From Prevotella sp. (GTDB lineage: Bacteria > Bacteroidota > Bacteroidia > Bacteroidales > Bacteroidaceae), in NCBI GenBank assembly GCA_024695815.1, contig JAILHK010000002.1:1-53015 (forward strand): a DNA stretch of 53,015 nt, read 5' to 3'. Position 1 is the first letter of the stretch; each line of letters starts with the position of its first letter. The position numbers were made by a program, and so were the translations under genes. Under the pieces are notes generated by a model that saw only the letters and a program-made list of their open reading frames with translations, had not been told where the DNA came from and ran no database searches. Shown piece after piece: positions 26,262-36,171 of this stretch.

Positions 26262-27437
26262 CTATTCTACGGGGACAAAGTGGGCTGCACCAGTGATGTC
26301 ACAGAAGTAAACATCATAGGTACCTGCTGGTACAGTAATGTTCTTCTTGTCCTTTGTGCAAATCTTTGCCCAATCAATACCGGCATTCCATTCCTTGTCG
26401 TTTTCGCCATAGCCCCAAACCATGTCATCGCTATGATTAGCACGGAACTTCAGGTCAGTGTCGCTGGCGAATGTATGACGATAGTACCAATTATGCTTGG
26501 TAGGATCAACAGCAGTGAGTTCAATCTCGCTGTTGTCGCTGGCAAGTAACATGGCAATACTGGTATAAGTGGTAGGATTCTGGTTCTCAAGTTTTTCCCA
26601 CTTAAAGGTAAGTGCCTCCAGATCAATGGTGAATGTGTAGTACTCAGCTGTTGGAGCAATGAAGAAGTTATCCTTGTTGCCCTGAACAACATTTCCGTTT
26701 ATAGACTTGTCGTTTTTGGTTTCAGTTGCATAGACTTTAGAGAAGTCCTTCTTAGGATAGTCGTTCTTCCAGTAGCTGATATTCCATACCAATATGTCAC
26801 CAGCCGTACGTGCGGTATACTTTGTGGTGTACGAGAATGCCATGTCGTTACCTTCAATAGGAGTCATGACGTACTTGTAAGCATTGTCGGCCGTCACATT
26901 TCCTGTTGCCTTACCAAACAGATAGTAGTACGGATCTTCAAGCTTCTCTGGTGTAATCCTGATTGTGAAGGGGTCGGACAGGTAGATTAATTGCGCTTCT
27001 TTGTCATGAACTGCATTTGCCAGTACCTGAGCTGTGAATGTACGTTCTGTAGCTTTTTTGCCATAGAAAGCATACACCAGATTAGTAAGCTCCTCCTTAG
27101 TGACATTTCCGTCTTCTGTTGCCATAACATCATGAGGCTGTGACTTAGGTTTGTCCACAGGTCTTGCTTCGATGCGTAAATTCTCAAAAGTTATTCCACT
27201 GGGTAGAGTTCCTGTGGTAAGGGTAAACATCTTGACAGCATCTTCCGTCATGACACCTAAGTCAATGGGGGTTGTGGCTGCGGCAGAAACTGCGGCCTGG
27301 AAACCGTCAACTGTTATTACGGGCTCCTGCGGGTAAACAGGTGGCATCGGATAGTCATTGTGGCTTTCATCACAGGCGGTCAGTGACCAGCCTGCGATGA
27401 CGAGCATCAATAATGATAATATCTTTTTCATAATCAT
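26262..27437 (-). CDS. SusF/SusE-like starch-binding lipoprotein
   Basis: A 391-residue outer membrane lipoprotein. The lipobox is SLTAC after a short hydrophobic leader, and the downstream DESHNDYP keeps it available for surface export. An N-terminal Ig-like region (about 40-170) is followed by two beta-rich binding modules with paired tryptophans: YYYLFGKATGN ... WNISYWKNDY, and AMLLASDNSEIE ... HNWYYRHTF ... MVWGYGENDKEW. Position as the fourth gene of susC-D-E-F, 18 bp after susE, supports a SusF-type role: holding maltooligosaccharides at the surface. Two starts (27437 and the second ATG at 27431) differ by two residues. It is the last gene before a 231-bp gap that holds the next gene's promoter. 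Confidence 0.8.
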   Translation of the reverse strand: MIMKKILSLLMLVIAGWSLTACDESHNDYPMPPVYPQEPVITVDGFQAAVSAAATTPIDLGVMTEDAVKMFTLTTGTLPSGITFENLRIEARPVDKPKSQPHDVMATEDGNVTKEELTNLVYAFYGKKATERTFTAQVLANAVHDKEAQLIYLSDPFTIRITPEKLEDPYYYLFGKATGNVTADNAYKYVMTPIEGNDMAFSYTTKYTARTAGDILVWNISYWKNDYPKKDFSKVYATETKNDKSINGNVVQGNKDNFFIAPTAEYYTFTIDLEALTFKWEKLENQNPTTYTSIAMLLASDNSEIELTAVDPTKHNWYYRHTFASDTDLKFRANHSDDMVWGYGENDKEWNAGIDWAKICTKDKKNITVPAGTYDVYFCDITGAAHFVPVE

Positions 27438-27455
27438 TTCTATGTTATTATATTA

Positions 27456-28673
27456 CTACTCATTTTTTATCTCACCCGTATCGTCGCAGAAATTCAGATA
27501 GATACGCTGTCCTTTGCTTGCGCTGACAAACGGTTTCACCTCATCACCATTACCACGGTACTTAATAACACATGAACTGCTGGTGCGGTCTTTGGGATAT
27601 GCCATGAACTCTGTTTGCCACCAATCCCACTTGATGCTTACATATGCACGTACACCGCCATCGTCAGCCTCGGTGTCTCCTGGCAGTGGGGGAGATACGA
27701 ACTGGCCATTCATTGTTGTAGGAACCGTAAACTTAACATAGTCTGTATAGTTGGTTCTCAATGTCTTTTCCACCCAGAAGTCCTTAATGTCATCACCAAG
27801 AACATCTTCTAATGCAGGACCGATGAGCCATACATTAGCTTCGTAGAATCTGTAGGTCAGGGTTAACTGACGTTTCTCATTATTGCCGACGCCTTCAACC
27901 AGCATAATGTACCAACCTGGAGTATCTGTCGTTACAAGTCCGTCGTTAGATACATAGAAGCCAAGTGTATTACATTTGTAGACTGGAGTGATCATATTGT
28001 CGTCAAAGTTTGGCTCTCCCTTAATTGGACTGAGGCGAACACCCCTCTTGTCAAGCCAAACCATACGCCAATGGTTCTGGGTAGAGTTGTTGACCTGTAT
28101 GGTCTTGACTGCTTTCTCCCAATCGTTATCGTTAAATGTACCAATGACGAATAATGAGTCAGGCATCACAACATCAGGCAGAGCGAAATTAAGTTTGACC
28201 TTGTTCAGTTTAACGATGTTTGACGTAGTCTCTGTTTCAGGAGTTCCGGCAATGTAAGCACGGATACGTATGTAAGCTGGTGTCTCAACAGGGAAGTCTT
28301 CCTGTTTCAGTCCTTTCTTTTTAATCATCTGCTTGGTGGTTGCCATGGCAATCTCTTTGCCAGGAACAATCATCTTATTCTGATAATAGGTTGTTGTCAG
28401 CTCACTGGGATCAGACATGTCGCTATCTATTGATATCTGTATAACATATGTCACCGTTGCTGGAAATCCGTAGCTGGGTGCCGTACAGGTCAACGTCACT
28501 GAGTCTGTGTTTGCCAAGTCGTATGTACTATTGGCAAACGTCGGCGTGTTTAATGTAATGGGTTCTTGTGTCTTTGACAGGTCTATGACGGGATTGTCAT
28601 CGCGATCAGCATCACAAGCTACCATAAAGAAAACACTTACCATCAATGAAAATATAATGCTTAACTTTTTCAT
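27456..28673 (-). CDS. SusE-like starch-binding lipoprotein
   Basis: A 405-residue lipoprotein with signal peptide and lipobox (FMVAC, Cys20), then an Ig-like N-terminal domain of the SusE family (ITLNTPTFANSTYDLA ... TCTAPSYGFPATVTYVIQIS, DMSDPSELTT). Two binding domains follow, with LFVIGTFNDNDWEKA and FYEANVWLIGPALEDV. These are surface maltooligosaccharide-binding proteins that help SusC/D without being essential. It lies 25 bp downstream of susD and 18 bp upstream of the SusF-like gene, clearly one operon. The family diverges fast, so the label rests on the N-terminal domain and gene order. Confidence 0.83.
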   Translation of the reverse strand: MKKLSIIFSLMVSVFFMVACDADRDDNPVIDLSKTQEPITLNTPTFANSTYDLANTDSVTLTCTAPSYGFPATVTYVIQISIDSDMSDPSELTTTYYQNKMIVPGKEIAMATTKQMIKKKGLKQEDFPVETPAYIRIRAYIAGTPETETTSNIVKLNKVKLNFALPDVVMPDSLFVIGTFNDNDWEKAVKTIQVNNSTQNHWRMVWLDKRGVRLSPIKGEPNFDDNMITPVYKCNTLGFYVSNDGLVTTDTPGWYIMLVEGVGNNEKRQLTLTYRFYEANVWLIGPALEDVLGDDIKDFWVEKTLRTNYTDYVKFTVPTTMNGQFVSPPLPGDTEADDGGVRAYVSIKWDWWQTEFMAYPKDRTSSSCVIKYRGNGDEVKPFVSASKGQRIYLNFCDDTGEIKNE

Positions 28674-28698
28674 ATCTGTATAGTATTATTAGGTTTGC

Positions 28699-30384
28699 TT
28701 AATTGTAATTAGGCTTAATGTTGGGGTTCGCATTCAATTCGCTGTCAGGAATGGGGAAGACATTGAAGCGCTTGTCGAACTGTGTTCCGGCCTTTGTTCC
28801 GCCCATCCATTCCCAAGTATAGTCGCTCTGACCTGCAAAGCGGTTCCAGCGAACAAGTACCATACGGCGCATTCCTTCAAAGCCAAACTCGCGTGACCAT
28901 TCCTGGAAGATGTTCTCCAGTGTAACACTGGTTAAAGCCTCCGGGCTTGTTCCATCGTACTTGTTGGAACTCATAACATTGGCACGCTTGCGCAAATCCT
29001 TGATACGCTCTATGCCTGCCGATGTACATGTTCCATCATTCAGACGAGCATCGGCTTCAGCAGAAATGAGGTATGCCTCAGCAAGACGCAACATGGGATA
29101 GTCGGTGTCGACAAAACGACCGCTGGGGTCGTGTCCCGATGTGCCATCAGCATGGAGGTTGTTGTATTTCATATAGACGAGACCATTGCTTGTAGATGAT
29201 TCAGTCTCGATACTCATGGTCTGACCAGTGGTGTAGAAAATAGCACGGTCGTCTCCAGCACTCGTTACGATGTCTTTGGGAAGACCACTGGGGGCAGAGG
29301 ATGATTTGCTGCCAAAGAATACCTGAGAGAACTGTTTGCGTGCGCGTACGCCACGGTCCCATGCCTGATTGGTGCCGTAACCCTTGATGGCATCACCATT
29401 TTCATCAGTAGCACCATAAAGATCCATTTCACGCATCTTGTCTGACATGTTGCTTGCTATCATGTAGAGTGAACCACCCCATGTCTGGGTTTTGTCACCA
29501 TCATGAAGGGCAGGGAGAATGATTTCGTCTTGAGCACCGTTGGTGTCGTTATCGCCCATGAAGAGTAATTGGTAAGCGCTGAAACCATTCTTCGGAGTCG
29601 TACAAAGCTTATAGCTGGTGTTTATCGCTTTGTCTGCATAGGTCTTCGCATCGTTCCAACGAGCAGTACCTGTATATACTTCTGCGTTTAGATACATGCG
29701 AGCCAGCAGCAGATAGCCTGCAGCCTTGTCGGCACGGCCATAGTCGGTAGCCTTCGCGTCTGCTAATACCTCATTGCCAGAGCCTTCTCCAATAATGTCT
29801 AACAGTTCGCCTTCCAAATATTTGAAGAGGTCTGCGCGCTGAATCTGAGGCGCTTTTTCGCTCGACAATTTAGTCAGGAACGGTGGATTGGCATAGAGGT
29901 CCATCAGATAGAAATAATGGAATGCGCGCATGAAACGAGCTTCGGCACGCTTCTGAAGAGTCGCTGCGTCAGATCCCGTGGCACTGTCCAGATAGAAATT
30001 ACATAGTGTCACACCAAACATGAGTCGGTAATATAGTGCCTTAGTCAGCACATTCGAGTTTGTCCATGAGTTATGATTCAACTCAGGAATACCAGGGTCG
30101 TTCCACCAGCAGTGTCCTTCGTCTGTAGTGAGCACATTAAGATACCAAATAAGACGTGTCATATTTGAAGTACCTTCATCGATGTCGTCCAAGTCGGAAC
30201 TACCATTAGGACCTGTCTGTCCAGTGAGAACAAGATTACTATAGATTTTGTTGAAGATATAGTCTTGGTTGAAGTCTGACAGATCTTGGGGATTAATATT
30301 TTCAACCTCCAAGTCTTTCACGCATGACGTGAAAAACATTCCGCAGGCAATAGCGACCACAGTTGTTATATATTTCAGTTTCAT
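28699..30384 (-). CDS. susD: SusD-like starch-binding outer membrane lipoprotein
   Basis: A 561-residue SusD-family lipoprotein, the lid on the SusC barrel that captures maltooligosaccharides. Signal peptide with lipobox FFTSC (Cys21). The TPR-rich core includes DEGTSNMTRLIWYLN, RFMRAFHYFYLMDLYANPPF (the classic SusD RAx-[FY]-YY-x2-L-x-D-L-[FW]-G segment), GYLLLARMYLNAEVYTGT and, near the C-terminus, RDLRKRANV-type spacing and the RRMVLVRW segment. The protein ends with a canonical SusD closing sequence, VFPIPDSELNANPNIKPN. It is 38 bp downstream of susC. Starch specificity comes from context rather than from this sequence. Confidence 0.95.
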   Translation of the reverse strand: MKLKYITTVVAIACGMFFTSCVKDLEVENINPQDLSDFNQDYIFNKIYSNLVLTGQTGPNGSSDLDDIDEGTSNMTRLIWYLNVLTTDEGHCWWNDPGIPELNHNSWTNSNVLTKALYYRLMFGVTLCNFYLDSATGSDAATLQKRAEARFMRAFHYFYLMDLYANPPFLTKLSSEKAPQIQRADLFKYLEGELLDIIGEGSGNEVLADAKATDYGRADKAAGYLLLARMYLNAEVYTGTARWNDAKTYADKAINTSYKLCTTPKNGFSAYQLLFMGDNDTNGAQDEIILPALHDGDKTQTWGGSLYMIASNMSDKMREMDLYGATDENGDAIKGYGTNQAWDRGVRARKQFSQVFFGSKSSSAPSGLPKDIVTSAGDDRAIFYTTGQTMSIETESSTSNGLVYMKYNNLHADGTSGHDPSGRFVDTDYPMLRLAEAYLISAEADARLNDGTCTSAGIERIKDLRKRANVMSSNKYDGTSPEALTSVTLENIFQEWSREFGFEGMRRMVLVRWNRFAGQSDYTWEWMGGTKAGTQFDKRFNVFPIPDSELNANPNIKPNYN

Positions 30385-30422
30385 AACTTTTATTCTTTTT
30401 ACTGTTTTACCTTAATACTGTG

Positions 30423-33400
30423 TTAGAAGTTCAAGCTGACACCAAGAATCGTCGTGATAGGACGTGGGTAAATGTCGCCATCAACGCCACTGGCTACCTC
30501 AGGATCAATTCCTGTATAGTTGGTAATCGTCATAACATTTTGCACAGTTGCATATGCACGTCCGTTTATCGAAGTACCAAACAGCTTGTTAAAGCTATAA
30601 CCTAAAGTTATGTTATCCAGCTTCAAGAACGAAGCATTCTCTACAAAGTAGTCTGAAGCATACTGCTGCTGCGAAACATTAGTAAAGCCTCGTTCTACCG
30701 CTACAGTGCGCAGGTTGTTCAGGTTACCATTGGTGTAAACTGAACCAGCGCCGACATTGCTGGAACCTGAAGCTGTGCTGTTAAACACGTAGTTGCCCAA
30801 GCTTGCACGCATAGAGAAACCAAGGTCCCAATTCTTGTATTGTACTTTTGAAGACAGACCCATCAGCACATCAGCTGCAGGCTTGTAGTAATAGTAGCGG
30901 TCGCCACTATCCAGATAGCCATTACCATTGCGGTCAACAAATGCGTTGGGGATGGGCTTGCCATTTTGGTCGTAAACCTGCTGGTAAACGTGGAAGGCAC
31001 TGACTGGCTTACCTACGGTATGGGCCTGGATGTTACCACCCGTACCAGTCAGTCCACCACCAGTCTCAACGAAGTAATCCGCGCCGACACCATCTATCAA
31101 CTCGTCAATCTCGTTGTGGTTATAGGTGAAGTTGTAACTAACTTCCCACTGCCAGTCCTTGGTCTGAATAGGGCGTACGGTTGTCATGAACTCGAAACCG
31201 GTGTTGTGTAGTGAACCGATATTGCTAGTCACCTTGTTGCGGAAGTTAGAACCGGCTGCTACAAATACGGTGTTAATCAGATCGGTAGTCTTACGGTAGT
31301 ACCAGTCTAAATTAAATTCAAGTCGGTTGTTCAAGAATGATAAGTCAATACCGGCATTCCATGTTGTTGTTTTCTCCCATGTCAGATGGGCGTTGAAGGC
31401 CTCAGGACGGTAAGTCGTACCATTATCCAGTATAGGATATAAGGCATGTGAGTTTGTGTTTGGCTTGAATACAGGAATGTAGGTGTAATCTCCAATACCT
31501 TCCTGCTGACCGGTGATACCCCAACCTAAGCGGAGCTTGGCATCGGTGAGCACGTCAATGTTCTTGAGGAAAGACTCTTCCTTCATCTTCCATGCCAAGG
31601 CCATGGCAGGGAAGTAACCCCATTGCTGGTTTGGATTTCCCTTCATCCAATTGAAACGTGAAGAACCGTCAGCACGAAGTGTGAAGGTCAGCATGTAGCG
31701 GTCCATCAATGAGTAATTCAAACGGCCGAAGAAAGATACAAGGAAGTTCTCGGTCTTATACATTGTAATCTGGTCTGCCTTAGGAGCATCGTAATAAGTA
31801 CCCTCTGCATATTTTGTGTTGCCAGCAGGGTAGGTTCCATGGCCGAACCAGTCTGTCTGCTTGTGGAAATGCTGCCACTCATAACCGGCCATTGCGTCAA
31901 AGTGATGTACATCAGCAAAATCCTTCATGTATTGTGCGTATAATGATAGCTGCAGGTTATACGTGTCCATCGTGCTCCAGTTTGTCCAACCATAGTAGTT
32001 GGCAACGGCAGAGTTTGGCTGCCTGTCTGTATCCTGCTTACCAGTTGAAAGATCCATGGCGGCATTCATGTGCAAATGCAGGTCTTCGAAGCCATGAATA
32101 GAATAGTCGGCTTCAATATTACCAATCAAAGACTTTGAGGTAGCACGGTCGTTAGTCTGATTTAATGCAGCAACAGGGTTTCCTGTTCCCTTGTTGGTGT
32201 ATTTCCAGTTTGCTGCGCCATCATAGCTTGCGCCAGTAAAGTTCTGAACATAGCCACCAAAATAGTCACGATAAACAGGATAATCGCTCTTAACGGCCTT
32301 CGTAGGATCCATAGCTATAGCTGCTCCTACTACACCAGGCGCATAATGATTTTTTGCTATCATACCCTTACCGTTGATGTTCAATTTCAGATGGTCTTTC
32401 AGTAGACTGGGAGAGAGGTTGAAACTACCTGTAAAGCGCTCAAATTTGTCGGTCTTGACTACACCTGATTGATTGGTATAACCTATAGAGACACGATAGG
32501 GCATGTTCTTCATGCCACCAGACATCGTTAAGTTGTGGTCTGTAGAGAGAGCTGTCCGGAAAATCTCATCTTGCCAATCTGTGTTGGCATACTGCTTGTT
32601 TCCGTTTGCATCATAATAGCCAAGCTCGGCATATGCATCGCTGTCCTCTCCATAGAGTTTTTTGATATAGCTCATCAAACCAGGACCATCAAGGACATCA
32701 GTAGTCTTCTTCACGCTAGCGATAGATACGTTGCTGTTATAATTGAACGTGGGCTTCTGTCCAGAGCGTCCTTTCTTGGTAGTAATAATGATGACACCAT
32801 TTGATGCACGGCTACCATAAATTGCGGTAGCTGAAGCGTCCTTCAGCACGGTGAACGACTCGATATCGTTCGGGTTTACCATAGAGAGGGGGTTGGACAA
32901 ACCCTGTACACCATAGTTGTCCATGGCCAAACCATCGATAACTATCAAAGGGTCGTTAGAGGCGTTCAGAGAAGAACCGCCACGAATACGAATCTGGGCG
33001 CCACCGCCGGGACGACCGTCACCAGAGATGACACTCACACCGGCAATCTTACCACTGATCATGTCTTGTGCATTGACGTTCAGGCCGTGGTTCTTTTCAT
33101 CAGGTTTGATGGCTGTAACAGAGCCGGTCAGGTCGCTTTTCTTTGCGCGTCCGTAACCAATAACTACGACGTTTTCAAGAACTGCGGTGTCGTCCTTAAG
33201 GACTACCTCTAAGTTTGCAGCAGCTTTCACGGTGGCCATCTGATAACCTACATAGGAAATTTGGATGTCGGCTCCCTGCTTGGCTTGCAGCGTGAAGTTA
33301 CCGTCGAAGTCGGTAATGGTGGCATTCTGTGTACCAGCCACGCGTACTGTTGCACCGATGATAGCTTCACCTGTAGCATCTTTCACATGACCTTTCACAG

Positions 33401-33494
33401 TAATGTTCTGTGCAAAGGCTCCCATAGCCAGGAAAAGGCCCACGATAAGGGCTAACGTCCTGAATGGTAATTTAATGTTTACCTGCTTCATCAT
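30423..33494 (-). CDS. susC: SusC-like TonB-dependent outer membrane transporter
   Basis: A 1023-residue TonB-dependent porin for maltooligosaccharides. Signal peptide (ends GAFAQ); carboxypeptidase-regulatory-like beta domain (ITVKGHVKDATGEAIIGATV ... GYQ, about 30-105); TonB-box region (LENVVVIGYG); plug with IRIRGGSSLNASNDPLIVIDG and ASATAIYGSRASNGVIIITTKKG, the SusC signatures; then a 22-strand barrel ending ITTILGVSLNF with a terminal phenylalanine. First gene of susCDEF. Its -7 box (33589-33596) lacks a -33 TTTG but has a perfect LacI-family operator upstream. Start may be the first or second of two adjacent ATG codons. Confidence 0.96.
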   Translation of the reverse strand: MMKQVNIKLPFRTLALIVGLFLAMGAFAQNITVKGHVKDATGEAIIGATVRVAGTQNATITDFDGNFTLQAKQGADIQISYVGYQMATVKAAANLEVVLKDDTAVLENVVVIGYGRAKKSDLTGSVTAIKPDEKNHGLNVNAQDMISGKIAGVSVISGDGRPGGGAQIRIRGGSSLNASNDPLIVIDGLAMDNYGVQGLSNPLSMVNPNDIESFTVLKDASATAIYGSRASNGVIIITTKKGRSGQKPTFNYNSNVSIASVKKTTDVLDGPGLMSYIKKLYGEDSDAYAELGYYDANGNKQYANTDWQDEIFRTALSTDHNLTMSGGMKNMPYRVSIGYTNQSGVVKTDKFERFTGSFNLSPSLLKDHLKLNINGKGMIAKNHYAPGVVGAAIAMDPTKAVKSDYPVYRDYFGGYVQNFTGASYDGAANWKYTNKGTGNPVAALNQTNDRATSKSLIGNIEADYSIHGFEDLHLHMNAAMDLSTGKQDTDRQPNSAVANYYGWTNWSTMDTYNLQLSLYAQYMKDFADVHHFDAMAGYEWQHFHKQTDWFGHGTYPAGNTKYAEGTYYDAPKADQITMYKTENFLVSFFGRLNYSLMDRYMLTFTLRADGSSRFNWMKGNPNQQWGYFPAMALAWKMKEESFLKNIDVLTDAKLRLGWGITGQQEGIGDYTYIPVFKPNTNSHALYPILDNGTTYRPEAFNAHLTWEKTTTWNAGIDLSFLNNRLEFNLDWYYRKTTDLINTVFVAAGSNFRNKVTSNIGSLHNTGFEFMTTVRPIQTKDWQWEVSYNFTYNHNEIDELIDGVGADYFVETGGGLTGTGGNIQAHTVGKPVSAFHVYQQVYDQNGKPIPNAFVDRNGNGYLDSGDRYYYYKPAADVLMGLSSKVQYKNWDLGFSMRASLGNYVFNSTASGSSNVGAGSVYTNGNLNNLRTVAVERGFTNVSQQQYASDYFVENASFLKLDNITLGYSFNKLFGTSINGRAYATVQNVMTITNYTGIDPEVASGVDGDIYPRPITTILGVSLNF

Positions 33495-33588
33495 TACATA
33501 GTTTAATTAGAGTTAATTGTTAGTATTACTTGGTTTTATCTTATTGCTTTGTAGCTATTTGGCTTGGTTTGAGTAGTCAATTCAGTTG

Positions 33589-33596
33589 CAAAGATA
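33589..33596 (-). promoter_or_regulatory. -7 box for susC
   Basis: The minus strand reads TATCTTTG. No TTTG is at the -33 distance. Its centre is 66 bp from the operator centre at 33658.5, leaving a leader of roughly 90 nt. Confidence 0.65.
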
Positions 33597-33651
33597 TGTT
33601 TTTTTTATTCCCTTTGTACTTTTTTATGAAATAATTCGTTATATACTTAGA

Positions 33652-33665
33652 TGCAAACGTTTGCA
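33652..33665. promoter_or_regulatory. Perfect LacI-family operator shared by susC and lacI
   Basis: TGCAAACGTTTGCA is a perfect 14-bp palindrome with central CG, typical of LacI-family sites. Its centre is 66 bp from the -7 boxes on both sides. Confidence 0.85.
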
Positions 33666-33694
33666 TTTTCATTCATTAACTAAAATAGTGAGCG

Positions 33695-33728
33695 TTTGAA
33701 CAACGAAAATAATAAAACATTAATTTTG
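33695..33728 (+). promoter_or_regulatory. Promoter for the LacI-family regulator
   Basis: TTTG (33695-33698) and TAATTTTG (33721-33728) are 22 bp apart. Unlike the other promoters of the regulon it has a good -33 element. Confidence 0.75.
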
Positions 33729-33762
33729 CATTGTGCAAACTAAAAACCTATTGTAATAGAAT

Positions 33763-34776
33763 ATGCCGTTGACAATGAAGGACATAGCGCGAGAGTTTGG
33801 CGTATCGGTCGCCACGGTATCGCGTGCATTGAAAGATTCTCCTCGTATTTCGCAGGCTTTGCGCTCGCGCATTCAGCAGTTTGCGCGTGATCATAACTTC
33901 ACGCCTAATGTGCTGGCAGAGTCGTTGCGCCTTTCTCGTGTTCGCCCTCAGAAACTGATTGGTGTCATCTTGCCAGAGTTGTTGCATTATTATTTTGCAA
34001 GTATTCTGAACGGCATCGAGCAAGAGGCAACAGCCCATGGCTACCACATCGTCGTGGCTGTGAGCAACGAACGCTACGAGACAGAAGTGAAGCTCTGTCA
34101 GTCGTTTATCGAGATGAAAGTCTGTGGCGTGATTGTTTCTCAGGCCAAGGATACACATCATTTTGAGCATTTCAATCGATTGATAGAGGCGGGCGTGCCT
34201 TTGGTCTTCTATGATAGAATATGTACGGGCGTGAGCGCGAGCCGTGTGGTGGTCGATGACTATATGGGCGCTTTCAATGCCGTGAGCTATCTCATCCGCA
34301 CGGGTTGTCGTCGCATTGCCTACTTTGGTTCACCACTGAACCTCGAGACATCCAAGAACCGCTTTAATGGTTATAAGGATGCTTTGTTGAAAAATAAGAT
34401 TCCATTCGACGAGTCCATGACGCGCATCTGCGACACACGTCACGATGCCGAGATGATAACGCCGACACTCTTTGATGGCGACGTCTATCCCGATGCCTTC
34501 TTCGCCATCAACGATGATACGGCTTTGGGCATTCTCTACACGGTGAAGCACATGGGCATGCGTGTGCCAGAAGATGTGTCTATCTGCGGATTTACCAATG
34601 GTATTCGCGCCATCTCTTGCGACCCTATGCTTACCACCGTGGAGCAACGCGGTGAGATGGTGGGCGAAGAGGCTGCAAACATCCTGATTGGTTATGTGGA
34701 AGGCAATATTCCGAAGGATCATGTAGAGAAACGTCTGGTTCGTACCCGCCTGATTATTCGAGGAACGACGCGATGA
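33763..34776 (+). CDS. LacI-family transcriptional regulator of the starch locus
   Basis: A 337-residue cytoplasmic regulator. The N-terminal helix-turn-helix and hinge are clear: MKDIAREFGVSVATVSRALKD, then ISQALRSRIQQFARDHNFTPN. The LacI/PurR-like ligand domain follows: KLIGVILPELLHYYFASILNG, CGVIVSQAKD, VPLVFYDRI, GCRRIAYFGSP, PDAFFAINDDTALGIL and ISICGFTNG-type spacing (VSICGFTNGIRAISCDPMLTTVEQ). Starts at 33763 and 33775 are both possible; the second begins exactly at the usual MKDIA. It is divergent from susC and 58 bp upstream of the transporter gene. The ligand is probably maltose or a maltodextrin, by context. Operator positions suggest it activates. Confidence 0.92.
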   Translation: MPLTMKDIAREFGVSVATVSRALKDSPRISQALRSRIQQFARDHNFTPNVLAESLRLSRVRPQKLIGVILPELLHYYFASILNGIEQEATAHGYHIVVAVSNERYETEVKLCQSFIEMKVCGVIVSQAKDTHHFEHFNRLIEAGVPLVFYDRICTGVSASRVVVDDYMGAFNAVSYLIRTGCRRIAYFGSPLNLETSKNRFNGYKDALLKNKIPFDESMTRICDTRHDAEMITPTLFDGDVYPDAFFAINDDTALGILYTVKHMGMRVPEDVSICGFTNGIRAISCDPMLTTVEQRGEMVGEEAANILIGYVEGNIPKDHVEKRLVRTRLIIRGTTR

Positions 34777-34834
34777 GATTTATTGAATGTTTGACAAGAA
34801 AAAAACTAAAATTATATGATAGAATGAAAGCCTT

Positions 34835-36136
34835 ATGAAACAAAAACCTGATTTAAACTTTTGGAAGCTCTGGAATCTGAGCTTTGGCTTTTTTGGCGTA
34901 CAAATAGCTTATTCGCTCCAGAGTGCAAACATCTCTCGCATCTTTGCAACACTGGGCGCCGACCCTCATTCACTCAGTTTCTTCTGGGTGCTGCCCCCAT
35001 TGATGGGTATGCTTGTGCAACCCATTGTCGGAACACTCAGTGACAACACCTGGACACGTTTCGGTCGTCGCATTCCTTATTTGTTTGTTGGCGCAGCAAT
35101 GGCTGTGCTGGTTATGTTGTTGCTGCCTAATGCAGGCTCTTTCGGCCTTTCGGTGGGCGCCGCATTGTGGTTTGGCGCCTGTGCCCTGATGTTTCTCGAT
35201 ACATCAATCAATATGGCTATGCAACCCTTCAAGATGTTGGTGGGCGATATGGTCAACGAAAAGCAGAAGACCAAGGCTTACTCCATACAGTCGTTCCTGT
35301 GTAATGCAGGCGGACTCATAGGCTTTGCCTTCCCTTTTATCTTCACCGCTGTGGGCATAGCCAATACCGCTCCTACGGGTGTGGTGCCCGATTCGGTCAT
35401 CTATTCATTCTATATCGGTGCACTCATTTTGATTCTTTGCGTGATCTATACCACCATCAAGGTGAAAGAGTGGACACCACAGGAGTATGTGGAGTATAAT
35501 GCCCCATCCGAACAGGAGAAAGAGAGTGCAAACTGGTTCACTCTGTTGCGCAAGGCGCCTGCCACCTTCTGGCAGGTAGGTCTGGTGCAGTTCTTCTCGT
35601 GGGCTGCCTTCCTGTATATGTGGAACTATACCACAGGTGCTATCTCCGATACCGTGTGGAGCACCACAGATGTTGCTTCGGCTGGTTATCAGGAAGCTGG
35701 CAACTGGACCGGTATTGTCTTTGGTGTACAAACGTTAGGCGCAGTATTGTGGGCCATGGTGCTGCCTCAGTTCAAGAACGTGAAGCTTGCCTATGCCTTC
35801 AGCCTGTTGTTGGGAGGCTTAGGTTTTGCCCTAGTCCCCTTCGTACACGACCAGTATGTACTCTTTGTACCATTCTTGCTTATCGGTTGCGCTTGGGCAG
35901 CCATGTTGGCAATGCCGTTTGCATTGGTTACCAATGCCCTTCAGGGCTACGGCCACATGGGCGCCTATCTTGGATTATTCAACTGTACAATCTGTCTGCC
36001 TCAGATTGCAGCAGCCCTGCTGGGTGGAGTCGTTCTCTCGTTGGTGGGCAGTCACCAGTACAACATGATGTTTATTGCCGGCGCTATGTTGGCAGTAGGC
36101 GCACTCTGTGTGACGATGATCAAAACAAAGCGTTAG
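34835..36136 (+). CDS. MFS sugar transporter (SLC45/MalT-like)
   Basis: A 433-residue inner membrane transporter with about 12 hydrophobic helices. It opens KPDLNFWKLWNLSFGFFGVQ, the hallmark of the SLC45/GPH-like group that includes putative maltose and sucrose transporters of Bacteroidetes, and has the loop DNTWTRFGRRIPY after helix 2. LDTSINMAMQPFKMLVGDMVNEKQKTKAYS and GALCVTMIKTKR are also typical. It lies 58 bp after the regulator with no terminator, so probably the two share a transcript. Role: moving maltose or short maltodextrins from periplasm to cytoplasm, where GH77 acts. The substrate is inferred from the locus. Confidence 0.87.
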   Translation: MKQKPDLNFWKLWNLSFGFFGVQIAYSLQSANISRIFATLGADPHSLSFFWVLPPLMGMLVQPIVGTLSDNTWTRFGRRIPYLFVGAAMAVLVMLLLPNAGSFGLSVGAALWFGACALMFLDTSINMAMQPFKMLVGDMVNEKQKTKAYSIQSFLCNAGGLIGFAFPFIFTAVGIANTAPTGVVPDSVIYSFYIGALILILCVIYTTIKVKEWTPQEYVEYNAPSEQEKESANWFTLLRKAPATFWQVGLVQFFSWAAFLYMWNYTTGAISDTVWSTTDVASAGYQEAGNWTGIVFGVQTLGAVLWAMVLPQFKNVKLAYAFSLLLGGLGFALVPFVHDQYVLFVPFLLIGCAWAAMLAMPFALVTNALQGYGHMGAYLGLFNCTICLPQIAAALLGGVVLSLVGSHQYNMMFIAGAMLAVGALCVTMIKTKR

Positions 36137-36171
36137 GTCCTTTCTGTAGTCAAGTTATCGTTTTCAATAAT

